Below are positions 27,301 through 35,361 of a stretch of DNA of 64,000 nucleotides, piece after piece. The notes below the pieces were generated by a model. The model did not search any database and was not told the DNA's origin. It worked only from the letters and a program-made list of their open reading frames with translations. The DNA is from Rhizobium leucaenae USDA 9039 (GTDB taxonomy: Bacteria > Pseudomonadota > Alphaproteobacteria > Rhizobiales > Rhizobiaceae). Within the stretch, counting starts at the first letter, position 1. Every line of letters begins with the position of its first letter. The position numbers and the translations under genes are program-made. The stretch lies in NCBI RefSeq assembly GCF_000426285.1, contig NZ_AUFB01000015.1, forward strand, positions 82,875 through 146,874, read 5' to 3'.

Positions 27301-27496
27301 CGAATTCCGAACGGAGCACGCGCGCCGCGCGTCTTGTCGGCAGGAAGATGGTGACCTTGGCAAGCGACAGCGGATCGCTGGGATCGTGGCGAAAGTGGTC
27401 CGTCAGCCGGCCGTCGCAAAGCGCGCCGGCAAGGGTCTTCAGAAAAGGCAGGCCTGCCGGGATCGTCAGAATGCGTTGCCGGTGCCCGCCCGTCAT
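24308..27496 (-). CDS. addB: Double-strand break repair protein AddB
   Basis: Partner of AddA, 1062 aa, the alphaproteobacterial AddB type. The N-terminal half resembles an inactivated helicase (IFLPTRRAARVLRSEFV; TNPFISRTMK-like segment near 690). The C-terminal RecB-family nuclease has the signature ADIIDYKTGYNP near residue 925. In relatives both AddA and AddB nucleases cut, one strand each. It starts 3 bases after the murU-like gene ends and overlaps addA by 8 bases, so dosage is translationally coupled. Confidence 0.94.
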   Translation of the reverse strand: MTGGHRQRILTIPAGLPFLKTLAGALCDGRLTDHFRHDPSDPLSLAKVTIFLPTRRAARVLRSEFVDLLGGRSAILPVIRPLGETDDDSGYFEETLPVTADLAQPLANTARLLELARLILAWRNRLPQIVRDIHSDSPLVAPASPADAIWLARNLAELIDSIETEDRDWAELANLSAEDHALWWQLTTEFLQIASTFWPARLEELGRSSAARNRNAILRAEAKRLATMQHSGPIIIAGSTGSVPATAELIAAVASLPQGVIVLPGLDLTMPEEDWRLVAPETGISGTVDPTTRSHSQYGLSLLLKRLRVERSDVQTVAEAPESMQMRAEVLSHALAPAKATSGWGAWQKTLAPDAVARAFAEVALIEATNEREEATAIAIALRLALDKPGRNGGESQAALITTDRNLARRVTGELARFGITADDSAGTPLAATPQGTLLQLLLEATLRPGDPVAIVSLMKHPLARFGLGPDALQLGVDALEILALRGGIAEVDIGALESLLDRQLTEQAMDRHPPQWRKSLSPEAVEHAHALARKITAACEPLTSALSPSTAGLPTLSEWADRTGGALEAVAADERGNLAALWSGEAGDTLASLLKEVMGTDGQLEANGPQWIDIMAALSAGQAVKPRALSHPRLFIFGTLEARLQSVDTLILGGLNEGSWPGQTANNPFISRTMKTEIGLEPPERRIGQLAHDFEMANGTRDLIYSRALRQGSTPTVASRWLQRLMALGGKTFAAELKARGDQYRHWAGMIDEGENQAPAARPSPKPPAELQPKSYSFSEVGRLRRDPYAIYARRVLRLDPIAPFNRDPGPAERGTLYHKIIDRFIREGHIAGTPDASLAMDRIVAELFDAEQLPVHIDSVWRPRFREVARAFLAWEAERRPEIRTTVTEVPAGVEIEPIGIRLTGVADRIDFKGSKAADIIDYKTGYNPSPAQARALLDPQLALEAYALKAGAFRTVGPLVPENLLYVRLRPGDRFKVDQVNNELSGRSGKTETKSAMDLAEESMDQLVKFVALLQSGEKGFSSRLIPAQQFEYGGDYDHLARVSEWSTAETEQEGGGDE

Positions 27497-27499
27497 CCG

Positions 27500-28231
27500 T
27501 CACGCAAACGCCCGGAAGGTCCGGATCGTTTCCTCCGCCTCGCCGATCGCCTCCGGCGTGCCGACAGTCAGCCAATGGCCTTCAAGCATCGTGCCGTAAA
27601 GCCGCCCTTTGGCGATTCCCTTGTCGAAATAGATATTAATGTTGAAGGCATTATCAGGCGCATCATCAAGAAGCGAGGGATTCATGACGAAGGCACCGGC
27701 ATAGACGACGCCGTTGTGCTGGGCGTCGCGATAGCGTGTGAGGCGACCGTCATCAGCCATGCTGAAGTCGTTCTTGCCGTTATGGCCCGTGGTTCTTTCC
27801 AGCTCGACGCACAGCATGGCCATATCCATGCGCTGCTCGTCATAAAATCCGGCCAATCGCTCGAGATTTGTCGGATGGCCAGGCTTCTCGCCGATCCAGA
27901 ACAGGTCGGCATTCATGATGAAAACCGGATCTCGGCCCAACAGCGTAAGGCCTTTGACGAGGCCGCCGCCATTATTCATCAGCGCGTCCCGCTCGTCCGA
28001 GATCAGAATTTCCAATCCGCGATAGGTCCGGAGATGCGCTTCCATCTGATCGGCGTGGTGATGAACATTGACCACCGCTTGCTCGACGCCGGCTTCGGCC
28101 AGCGCGTCCAGCGCATAATCGATCATCGGTTTACCGGCGATCTTTACCAGCGGCTTGGGGATGGTGTTGGTGATCGGTCGCATGCGGGTTCCGAGGCCCG
28201 CGGCCAATACCATGGCTTGTCTGATGGTCAT
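27500..28231 (-). CDS. murU: MurU-type N-acetylmuramate-1-phosphate uridylyltransferase
   Basis: Sugar-phosphate nucleotidyltransferase of 243 aa. It has the nucleotide-binding signature VLAAGLGTRMRPIT followed by PKPLVKIAGKPMI, and the metal Asp in FIMNADLFW. In Pseudomonas, MurU converts MurNAc-1-P to UDP-MurNAc in peptidoglycan recycling, working after the anomeric kinase AmgK. Here an AmgK domain is encoded by the gene just upstream (76-bp gap), which supports MurU over a generic glucose-1-phosphate enzyme. The match is by family and context; substrate is not proven. Confidence 0.82.
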   Translation of the reverse strand: MTIRQAMVLAAGLGTRMRPITNTIPKPLVKIAGKPMIDYALDALAEAGVEQAVVNVHHHADQMEAHLRTYRGLEILISDERDALMNNGGGLVKGLTLLGRDPVFIMNADLFWIGEKPGHPTNLERLAGFYDEQRMDMAMLCVELERTTGHNGKNDFSMADDGRLTRYRDAQHNGVVYAGAFVMNPSLLDDAPDNAFNINIYFDKGIAKGRLYGTMLEGHWLTVGTPEAIGEAEETIRTFRAFA

Positions 28232-28307
28232 TTTGTCTCGAATTTGTGATTCGCTCGGCTTTCCTTGTTTAGCACATTGCAGGAAAACCGTCGCCGCTCT
28301 TGGGCAG

Positions 28308-29819
28308 CTAAACGCCGCCTATTCCAGTTCTTGCACACCATTCACGCAACGGGGCGAGCGTTTCGTGTTCGAAAGCAATGGCGAGATAGGCAAGGGTGCG
28401 CGGCATATGCTTCATATAGCCGGGCTTGCCATCGCGCTGCAGCAGCCGCACCCAGAGGCCGGCGAGCTTGCAATTGCGCTGCGCCGACATAATCGCCCAG
28501 CTCTTCAGAAACTTGGCTTCGTCGAAACCGCCCTCGACACGCCGGAATGATAGGTAATCCGCCATCAATTGATCCTGCAGATCGCGCTCGACGGTAACGC
28601 GCGCGTCCTGGACGATGGAGGCGAGGTCATAAGCCGTCGGCCCGATCATCGCATCCTGGAAATCGATGAGGCCGATTCGCTGGATGCCCTTTTCTTTGGC
28701 CCGCCAGATGATGTTCGGCGAGTGGAAATCGCGCAGCAGCAGGTTCTTTTCCGCATCGTCCAGCTCGTCGATCAGGCCGTTCCAGATCGCCAGATAGTCC
28801 GCCCGCTCCTCATCGGTCGCCGGCGCACCGCGTTTCCAGGGCAGATGCCAGTCGAGGAGCAGCCGCGCTTCCATCGCCATGGCTGTCCGGTCGAAATCCG
28901 GAATATGATGGACGTGATCCGGCGTGACGGGGATATCCTGCGGGATATCAAGGCTATGCAGATGCGCCAGGCAGGCGACGCTTGCCCGATAGCGATCGGC
29001 AATCGGCTTGCCTGCTGCGTCGAGCACGCCATCGGTGCCGAGATCTTCGATCAAGAGAATGCCCTGATCGTAGTCGGCCGCGAAGATTTCGGGCGCTGCA
29101 AAGCCGTTTTCGCGCAGCACATTGGCGATTGCCACGAAAGGATAGGCGTCCCAGGCGAGATGCGCGACCTTCGGATAGGGCTTTCCGTCAAGCACCGCCG
29201 GTCCTTCGGGAAGCCGCGGCCAATCCATCAGGATCACGCGCTTGCCGCCGCCTGACGGATGGATGGATTCATAGGCGCGCAGCGAAGCATCGCCCGTCAG
29301 GAAACGGCGCTTCGCGCCGGCATAGCCATGCGCATCGAGGAAAGCGCGAATCGCCAGTACGCGCTGTATGCGGGCGAATTGCTTGGCAGGCGCCGTGATC
29401 GTCGCGCGCCGGCCTTCGCCTTCATGTTCGAGCTTGAGATCAATGCGCTCTCTCGGCAGTTCGCCTCCGGCCATCTCAGGCCATTCGACCAGGCAGACGC
29501 CGGTCTGCAGCGCCTCGTCGAAGCCGAGCTCGTCGAGTTCGCTTGGATCGCCCAAGCGATAGAGATCGAAATGCGAAACCGGGATGCGCAGCTCGTAGGT
29601 TTGGACGAGCGTGAAGGTCGGGCTCGGCACATCCAGCTCGGCATCGTCGGCCATGGCGCGCAGGAGGGCGCGGGCAAGTGACGATTTGCCGGCGCCGAGA
29701 TCGCCTGACAACGCCAAGCAGTCGCCGGCCTTGAGCGCCAGTGCCAGATCTTCGCCCAGGCGAGTGGTGGCTGCGTCGTCTGCAAGGAAAAGGGAGATGC
29801 TGGTGTTCGCTGCTGTCAT
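28308..29819 (-). CDS. tsaE: TsaE-AmgK fusion: tRNA t6A ATPase joined to an anomeric sugar kinase
   Basis: Two proteins in one 503-aa chain. Residues about 1-150 are TsaE (YjeE), the ATPase needed for the tRNA modification t6A37: Walker A SGDLGAGKSS with Lys45, the PSPTFTLV switch and HFDLYRLG. Residues about 155-503 form a kinase of the choline/aminoglycoside phosphotransferase fold, matching AmgK, which phosphorylates MurNAc/GlcNAc at C1: catalytic LRDFHSPNI (Asp364) and metal site IDFQD (Asp386). No stop or frameshift separates them. It overlaps divL by 4 bp (ATGA) and precedes murU, so the AmgK half fits peptidoglycan recycling. This fusion is annotated in other Rhizobiales. Confidence 0.88.
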   Translation of the reverse strand: MTAANTSISLFLADDAATTRLGEDLALALKAGDCLALSGDLGAGKSSLARALLRAMADDAELDVPSPTFTLVQTYELRIPVSHFDLYRLGDPSELDELGFDEALQTGVCLVEWPEMAGGELPRERIDLKLEHEGEGRRATITAPAKQFARIQRVLAIRAFLDAHGYAGAKRRFLTGDASLRAYESIHPSGGGKRVILMDWPRLPEGPAVLDGKPYPKVAHLAWDAYPFVAIANVLRENGFAAPEIFAADYDQGILLIEDLGTDGVLDAAGKPIADRYRASVACLAHLHSLDIPQDIPVTPDHVHHIPDFDRTAMAMEARLLLDWHLPWKRGAPATDEERADYLAIWNGLIDELDDAEKNLLLRDFHSPNIIWRAKEKGIQRIGLIDFQDAMIGPTAYDLASIVQDARVTVERDLQDQLMADYLSFRRVEGGFDEAKFLKSWAIMSAQRNCKLAGLWVRLLQRDGKPGYMKHMPRTLAYLAIAFEHETLAPLREWCARTGIGGV

Positions 29820-32404
29820 TCTGCTGCGACGGAGTGCGGCAATTCGGCGGAGGGAATCCGGCAGGTGACCGTGGTTCCCTTGCCCGGCTGGCTTTCGATC
29901 GAGACCTGGCCGTCATGCAGGCTGACGAAGCTTTCGACGATGGAGAGACCGAGGCCGGCGCCGCTACGCTTGCCGCCCTTGCCGCTGGAGGCAAAGCGGT
30001 TGAACACCGTGCGCATGATCTCTTCCGGAATGCCCGGACCTTTATCGGCGACCGAGAAGACGAAATCCGTGCCTTCGCGCGCGCATCTGAGCTCAATCGT
30101 CGAGCCTTCCGGCGCGAAATTGGCAGCATTGGTCAGAAGCTTGAGCAATATCTGCTTCAGCCGCTGCTGATCCGCCACGACGGAACCGAGGTGGGCAGGC
30201 ACGGTGATTTCCAGCGTCACGCCGCTTTCCTGCAGCCGATCGGCGATCTGCATCGACACTTCGTCGAGCAGGTCGTCCAATCCGATCTCGGAATAGTTCA
30301 GCCGCATGATGCCGGCATCGACGGTCGCAAGATCGAGAATGTCGTTGACCAGCGTCAGCAGCACAGAAGAGGAGGTGGAGATATGATCGATATATTCCGC
30401 CTGCCGGTCGTTCAGCGGCCCGATGCCCGGCGTCTTCAAAAGATCGGTAAAGCCGATGATGTTGGTCAGCGGCGAGCGCAGCTCGTAGGAAACATGCTGG
30501 ACGAAATCGTTCTTCAGCTCGTCGGCCTTCAGCAGCGCCTCGTTCTTCTCGGTGAGCGCCCGCTCGGCCCGCACACTGTCGGTCTTGTTGACGAAGGTCA
30601 GCATGGTCTGCGCGTTCGGCAGCGGAATGACCGCATAGTCGAGTACGAGGTTGGAATAAAGCTCCAGCGTGCCTTGCGACGACGGGCGCTCGTCGTCGAA
30701 GCTGGTAATCTGCTCCGCAAACCGCTTCCAGCCATCCGGCCGGTCGTAGGAAGGCGCGAAAGCCTCGGCGAGCGCCTGGATATGCGTGCCGGGCTTCGCC
30801 TGGGCCTCGGTGATGTTCCACAAAATGCGGAATGCCGGATTGGAGAGGCGGATGCGGCCATCGGGGCCAAAGACGGCGACGCCTTCGGAGAGATGGTCGA
30901 TGGTCTCGCCCTGCACCTTGACCAGCGTGTTGTAGCGCGTTTCGAGATCGACCTGCTCGGTCAGGTTCTCGAACACCCATGTGGCGCCGCCTTGCGGATG
31001 AGCGGTCGCGAAAACCCTGAGGGTCTGACCGTTCGGCAGGTGCCAGAGATCGGATTGCGTGTCGAGCGCGCGATAGACCGAGAGGACCCCGTCTTTCCAG
31101 GTCTTCCAGTTCAGTTGTTCCGGCAGCTTCTTGGCGCCGCGCAGCCGATCCAACAGCTCGCTGTTGTCAGGCTTCTTCTCGAGGAAGGCGATGTCGAGCT
31201 CCCAGAGCTGGACGAAGGCCTGATTGTAGAATTGCAGCCGCCGGTCGCCGTCGAAAATCGCGACCGGTGTCGCCAGATGATCGAGCGTCTCGGCATGGCT
31301 CTTCAACGTGCGCGCCAACTCGGCGCGAACCGCCTCGGCTTCCGAAACGTCGATGGCGATGCCTGCCGAACCGTCCGATGATTTGACGTCGATAACATCG
31401 AAGAAGGTACGGTTGCCGTGTACGACGGTGGAAATCTTGTCGTGGAAGGGCGATTCCGGCGTGGTGGAGGCGCGGATGCGCTCGCGCGCCACGGTCGTCA
31501 GGAATTCCCGGCCTTCGCGGATGGCCTCATCCGGCGATACGGCCTCGACCGCCTCGCCATAGGCTTGGTTGACCCAGGTCAGCTTGCCGTCGGTATCGCG
31601 CCGCCAGACGGGCAGGTCGATGGCATCGAGCAGATTCTGGAAAGCGGAGATCGAGGTCATCAGCCGGTCGCGCTCAATCTTCAGCTCGGCCAGTTCGGCG
31701 CGCAGATTGTTGAGCGCGATGAAGCGGACGAAGGCGCGGCCGCCGGAGATGCGCCCCTGTGCCTCCAATATCTCCTCGCGGTTCGTCTCGACCACCATAT
31801 CAAAGCTCTGGCCACTGCCGCGCAGCTTGTCGATCGCCTTTTCCAGCTCGCCGGCCGACCAGGATTTCAGCCAGCGGCCGAAAGCGAGGAATTCGTTGTC
31901 CTGCGGCGCGCCGGTCTCGACAGGAAGTTGGCCAAGCAGCTCCGGCCGCGCGTTCTGGCCGTCCCAGATGACGATGCGCCGGTTCTTGTCGGCGATCAGT
32001 GCCTGATACTGCGAAATGCGCTGGTTGGCGTCCGACAGCGCCGTGCGGATCTCGCGGCTTTCATTTTCCATGTTGCCGCGTTGGCGGACCATCCATACGG
32101 TCGACAGAAGCGCCGCGGAAATCACGCCGATGATGACCGAAAAGACAACCATTTCAGAGGAGGTGAAGAGGCGGACTGCTGCCGGCGTGCCAGCGCTCGT
32201 CTGCGCCAGAACGGGACCCGCCAGGCCGCTGACGATGCCGCCGAAAACGCTGAAACGCAGCACGCGGGCCAATGAGGCCAACCGGCCTGCATCCGTCCGC
32301 CGCTTCGCTTGCGGTAAAAGCATACATGCGCCGCCCTGCCGCCGCCGCGCGATCGCCGCTGGGGGTATCGCTGGCTCGGGCAGGCTGTCTTTCCCTTCAG
32401 ACAT
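29816..32404 (-). CDS. divL: DivL-type PAS sensor kinase with Tyr in the H-box
   Basis: Sensor-kinase-like protein of 862 aa. Hydrophobic segments lie at about 48-67 and 84-106, PAS-like domains begin near 264, 380 and 510, and an H-box and HATPase domain (about 740-855) with DKGPGIP and GAGLGLSI end the protein. The expected phosphorylated His is Tyr640 (HVSYELRSPL), the hallmark of DivL, which in Caulobacter controls CckA-CtrA signalling as a pseudo-kinase rather than by His phosphorylation. The assignment rests on this residue and the layout. It is first in the operon with tsaE-amgK, murU, addB, addA and trxA. A second in-frame ATG at codon 28 is possible. Confidence 0.82.
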   Translation of the reverse strand: MSEGKDSLPEPAIPPAAIARRRQGGACMLLPQAKRRTDAGRLASLARVLRFSVFGGIVSGLAGPVLAQTSAGTPAAVRLFTSSEMVVFSVIIGVISAALLSTVWMVRQRGNMENESREIRTALSDANQRISQYQALIADKNRRIVIWDGQNARPELLGQLPVETGAPQDNEFLAFGRWLKSWSAGELEKAIDKLRGSGQSFDMVVETNREEILEAQGRISGGRAFVRFIALNNLRAELAELKIERDRLMTSISAFQNLLDAIDLPVWRRDTDGKLTWVNQAYGEAVEAVSPDEAIREGREFLTTVARERIRASTTPESPFHDKISTVVHGNRTFFDVIDVKSSDGSAGIAIDVSEAEAVRAELARTLKSHAETLDHLATPVAIFDGDRRLQFYNQAFVQLWELDIAFLEKKPDNSELLDRLRGAKKLPEQLNWKTWKDGVLSVYRALDTQSDLWHLPNGQTLRVFATAHPQGGATWVFENLTEQVDLETRYNTLVKVQGETIDHLSEGVAVFGPDGRIRLSNPAFRILWNITEAQAKPGTHIQALAEAFAPSYDRPDGWKRFAEQITSFDDERPSSQGTLELYSNLVLDYAVIPLPNAQTMLTFVNKTDSVRAERALTEKNEALLKADELKNDFVQHVSYELRSPLTNIIGFTDLLKTPGIGPLNDRQAEYIDHISTSSSVLLTLVNDILDLATVDAGIMRLNYSEIGLDDLLDEVSMQIADRLQESGVTLEITVPAHLGSVVADQQRLKQILLKLLTNAANFAPEGSTIELRCAREGTDFVFSVADKGPGIPEEIMRTVFNRFASSGKGGKRSGAGLGLSIVESFVSLHDGQVSIESQPGKGTTVTCRIPSAELPHSVAAE

Positions 32405-32427
32405 AAGCGGTCTGTCTCCGTCCTTCA

Positions 32428-32540
32428 GAGCATGATGCCGAAAAGTGTAAGCGGTTTTCGGACGACATCATGCTCTACTTATTTGATTGTAGAGCGGATT
32501 CAGATTTTAGGTCGTGTCGACCTAAAATCATCCGACTCTA
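32428..32540. repeat. RIME-like palindromic repeat, copy 1
   Basis: Two adjacent hairpins. The first has outer arms AGAGCATGATG and CATCATGCTCT with inner arms CCGAAAA/TTTTCGG. The second is a perfect 12-bp stem GATTTTAGGTCG (32503-32514) and CGACCTAAAATC (32518-32529). The same arrangement recurs at 38244-38353. Sequence and structure match the Rhizobium intergenic mosaic element as I know it. Confidence 0.85.
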
Positions 32541-32665
32541 CTGTGCCGCATCTCGACAAGACATCCCATTTTCATGGCTCCGGGCATGCCCGGTTCGTCA
32601 CGAATCAAGTCTTAAAACAATACTGCCTAAGGGAATCGCCGGGAAGGGAGCCGGCCAAAAAATAA

Positions 32666-32691
32666 GCCCCGGCATTTGTCAATGCCGGGGC
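32666..32691 (-). terminator. Rho-independent terminator after ahcY
   Basis: Perfect 11-bp stem GCCCCGGCATT (32666-32676) and AATGCCGGGGC (32681-32691), loop of 4. Read on the minus strand it is followed by TTATTTTTT. Confidence 0.9.
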
Positions 32692-32721
32692 CACAAGATA
32701 TTGTGGATATCGATCGTAAGA

Positions 32722-34122
32722 TCAGTATCTGTAGTGGTCAGACTTGAACGGACCCTGCGGAGTGACGCCGATATAGGCAGCCTGTTCGCCAGAAAGCTCC
32801 GTCAATTTCACGCCGAGCTTGTTGAGATGCAGGCGAGCAACCTTTTCGTCGAGGTGCTTCGGCAGCACGTAGACCTGGTTCTGGTACTGGCCGGGCTTGG
32901 TGAAGAGCTCGATCTGCGCCAGCGTCTGATTGGTGAAGGAAGCCGACATGACGAAGGAGGGATGCCCGGTAGCATTGCCGAGGTTCAGCAGGCGGCCTTC
33001 CGACAGCAGGATGATGCGGTTGCCCTTGGCGAACTCGATCATGTCGACCTGCGGCTTGATGTTCGTCCACTTGAGGTTACGCAGCGCCGCAACCTGGATC
33101 TCGTTGTCGAAGTGGCCGATGTTGCCGACGATCGCCATGTCCTTCATCGCGCGCATATGGTCGATCCGGATGACGTCCTTGTTGCCGGTGGTGGTGATGA
33201 AGATGTCGGCGCTGGAGACGACGTCTTCGAGCTGAACCACTTCATAGCCATCCATGGCAGCCTGCAGGGCGCAGATCGGATCGACTTCCGTGACCTTGAC
33301 GCGCGCGCCGGCGCCCGAAAGCGAAGCAGCCGAACCCTTGCCGACGTCGCCATAGCCGCAGACGACGGCAACCTTGCCGGCCATCATCACGTCGGTAGCG
33401 CGGCGAATGCCGTCGACCAGCGATTCCTTGCAGCCGTACTTATTGTCGAACTTCGACTTGGTGACGCTGTCGTTGACGTTGATCGCCGGGAAGGGCAGCA
33501 GGCCCTTCTGGCTGAGTTGATAGAGGCGGTTGACGCCGGTGGTGGTTTCTTCGGTAACGCCCTTGATGGCTTCGCGCTGCTTGGTGAACCAGCCCGGCGA
33601 TGCCTGAAGGCGCTTCTTGATCTGCGCGAAAAGGATTTCCTCTTCTTCCGAATGCGGATTGGAGAGCACGTCCTCACCGGCTTCGGCGCGGGCGCCGAGC
33701 AGGATGTACATGGTGGCGTCGCCGCCATCGTCGAGGATCATGTTGGAAACGCCGCCATCGGTCCACTGGAAGATCTTGTCGGTGTAGGTCCAGTAGTCTT
33801 CGAGGCTTTCGCCCTTGATGGCGAAGACAGGCACGCCGGAGGCGGCGATTGCGGCGGCGGCATGGTCCTGCGTCGAGAAGATGTTGCAGGATGCCCAGCG
33901 GACCTCTGCGCCGAGTGCCACCAGCGTCTCGATCAGAACGGCTGTCTGGATCGTCATGTGCAGCGAACCGGTGATGCGTGCGCCCTTCAGCGGCTGCGCT
34001 TCGCCGAACTCGGCGCGGCAGGCCATCAGGCCCGGCATTTCGGTTTCGGCGATCGTGATTTCCTTGCGGCCGAAGTCGGCAAGGCCGATATCCGCGACGA
34101 TGTAGTCCTTTTCAGTGCTCAT
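32722..34122 (-). CDS. ahcY: S-adenosyl-L-homocysteine hydrolase (adenosylhomocysteinase)
   Basis: Splits S-adenosylhomocysteine into adenosine and homocysteine with bound NAD+, keeping methylation reactions running. 466 aa, the normal bacterial length. The Rossmann motif VVCGYGDVGKGSA is intact, and the C-terminal KSDHYRY tail carries the Lys and Tyr that close the NAD site of the partner subunit. The start at 34122 was chosen on similarity (MSTEKDYIVADI) and a GGAGA site; an in-frame ATG 60 bases upstream is unlikely. A perfect 22-bp palindrome lies about 130 bp upstream, and a terminator follows. Confidence 0.97.
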   Translation of the reverse strand: MSTEKDYIVADIGLADFGRKEITIAETEMPGLMACRAEFGEAQPLKGARITGSLHMTIQTAVLIETLVALGAEVRWASCNIFSTQDHAAAAIAASGVPVFAIKGESLEDYWTYTDKIFQWTDGGVSNMILDDGGDATMYILLGARAEAGEDVLSNPHSEEEEILFAQIKKRLQASPGWFTKQREAIKGVTEETTTGVNRLYQLSQKGLLPFPAINVNDSVTKSKFDNKYGCKESLVDGIRRATDVMMAGKVAVVCGYGDVGKGSAASLSGAGARVKVTEVDPICALQAAMDGYEVVQLEDVVSSADIFITTTGNKDVIRIDHMRAMKDMAIVGNIGHFDNEIQVAALRNLKWTNIKPQVDMIEFAKGNRIILLSEGRLLNLGNATGHPSFVMSASFTNQTLAQIELFTKPGQYQNQVYVLPKHLDEKVARLHLNKLGVKLTELSGEQAAYIGVTPQGPFKSDHYRY

Positions 34123-34250
34123 GAAGGTCTCCAGCCTGAACGATGCGAACGGACCACAGGCGAACGCCTCGGCCGAATGCAACTAGAATTGCACGCTGAC
34201 AGCGTGTGGGATGATGCCGTGTAGCAGGCTTCAGGCCCGAAATCAATGTT

Positions 34251-34272
34251 GATATAAAGAAGTCTTTATATC
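34251..34272. promoter_or_regulatory. Perfect palindrome upstream of ahcY, candidate SahR-type operator
   Basis: GATATAAAGA (34251-34260), two bases, then TCTTTATATC (34263-34272): 10-bp arms with no mismatch. A further copy of TTTATATC abuts it at 34273-34280, giving a tandem half-site. It lies between divergent ahcY and the GST gene. SahR, an ArsR-family repressor sensing S-adenosylhomocysteine, controls ahcY in several Proteobacteria; assignment to SahR is inference. Confidence 0.55.
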
Positions 34273-34411
34273 TTTATATCGATCGATTTCAGAGCCGCCT
34301 GGCGATGGCAGAACGCCGACGCTCTGCCAACCCATCCGATTGGAGCGCAAGATTCGGATTGCGTGGTTCACGGTGGCTGGCAAACTCGGCTTTTCACGCG
34401 AGGGAAGCGCC

Positions 34412-35041
34412 ATGCTCAGACTTCATGATTATCTGCCATCACAAAACGGCTGGAAAGCCCGGGTTCTGCTTGGCCTGCTCGAAATTCCCTATACCAGCCG
34501 CCTCGTCTCGATTTTTGAAGGTGAGAGCCGCACTGACGCTTTCCTGGATCTCAATCCGGTGGGCGCCGTTCCCGTTCTCGAGCTGGAAGATGGACGTGCG
34601 ATCGCTGAATCGAACGCAATCCTCACCTACCTCGCCGGGGGCACGTCCTTTCTGCCGGCTGACCGCTACCAGCGCGCCAAGGTCATGCAATGGCTGTTCT
34701 TCGAGCAATACCATATCGAGCCGGTCATCGGCTCACTGCGCTTCTGGACACTGACTGGCCGGATGGAACGCAATCAGAATTTGGTCTCAGGGAAGCGCGA
34801 AGCCGCAGCCCGCGCCCTCACTGCAATGGAACGCAGCCTAGCCGGTCTTTCGTTTCTTGTCGGGAATGATTTGTCGATCGCAGATATAGCCGTCTACGCC
34901 TATAGCCACCGGGCCGCGGATTGCGGCTTTCCCCTGATCGAGTATCCGGCAGTCGCTGCCTGGTCCGGCCGTGTTCGAGATGCCATCGGTCCCGGCTATC
35001 CCGTGCACCCCTATAGCATCGATCCGCATTCCGGCGGTTGA
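34412..35041 (+). CDS. Glutathione S-transferase family protein
   Basis: GST of 209 aa. The N-terminal thioredoxin-like domain (about 1-78) has the cis-Pro motif GAVPVLELEDG and the glutathione-binding ESNAIL; the C-terminal helical domain (about 88-205) has the N-capping motif LSIADIAVYAYSH. The catalytic Ser/Cys/Tyr position near residue 10 is not obvious (YLPSQNGWKARV; Ser9 is the best candidate). The start at 34412 follows GAGGGAAG and is where similarity begins. It is divergent from ahcY across the palindrome at 34251 and convergent with ptsH. The substrate is unknown. Confidence 0.87.
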   Translation: MLRLHDYLPSQNGWKARVLLGLLEIPYTSRLVSIFEGESRTDAFLDLNPVGAVPVLELEDGRAIAESNAILTYLAGGTSFLPADRYQRAKVMQWLFFEQYHIEPVIGSLRFWTLTGRMERNQNLVSGKREAAARALTAMERSLAGLSFLVGNDLSIADIAVYAYSHRAADCGFPLIEYPAVAAWSGRVRDAIGPGYPVHPYSIDPHSGG

Positions 35042-35066
35042 AGCAGGGCAGGCGCAGGGACGAGGA

Positions 35067-35342
35067 TTACATTTCCTCGCCGAACTTGTCGGCGACCAGG
35101 CGATCCAGCGCATCGAGTGCCTCGGCGGCCTGGATGCCGCTGGCGGTGACGAGCACGCTGCAGCCGGGGCTTGCGGCAAGCATCATCAGGCCCATGATCG
35201 AGTTGCCGCCGACCGTGGTTCCGTCCCTCGAGACGGTGATGGTGGCGTCGTAGGCTTCGACGGTCTGTACGAATTTGGCGGAAGCGCGGGCATGCAGGCC
35301 GCGTTTGTTGATGATCAGAAGTTCCCGGGAAAGTTCCGTCAT
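35067..35342 (-). CDS. ptsH: HPr phosphocarrier protein
   Basis: HPr of the phosphotransferase system, 91 aa. The phosphorylated His17 is in NKRGLHARASAKFV, and the regulatory Ser48 (GGNSIMGLMMLAAS), the target of HprK, is also present. The start at 35342 (MTELSREL) was chosen from similarity; an upstream in-frame ATG adds 13 residues that overlap the EIIA gene. With EIIA-Man, HprK and no permease nearby, it belongs to the regulatory PTS of alphaproteobacteria rather than to sugar uptake. It is the last gene of the chvI-chvG-hprK-EIIA-ptsH group. Confidence 0.94.
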   Translation of the reverse strand: MTELSRELLIINKRGLHARASAKFVQTVEAYDATITVSRDGTTVGGNSIMGLMMLAASPGCSVLVTASGIQAAEALDALDRLVADKFGEEM

Positions 35343-35361
35343 AGGCGGGATGCTTGTCTCG

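Larger units (their letters stand above)
32405..32721. other. Intergenic region between divL and ahcY
   Basis: These 317 bp hold a RIME-like repeat (32428-32540), then about 120 bp in which I see no gene, and the ahcY terminator (32666-32691). The divL promoter should lie here on the minus strand, probably within or beside the repeat; no clear -35/-10 pair was picked. Confidence 0.6.

Noticed and set aside
29741..31381. 546-codon frame opposite divL and the 5' end of tsaE-amgK
   Set aside because: Lies across two well-supported genes on the other strand and shows no family features.
32470..34224. 584-codon frame opposite ahcY
   Set aside because: ahcY on the minus strand is unmistakable; this frame is its mirror and begins inside a RIME-like repeat.
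34123..34250. SAM or SAH riboswitch before ahcY
   Set aside because: I looked for conserved helices and did not see a convincing aptamer; the palindrome at 34251 explains regulation better.
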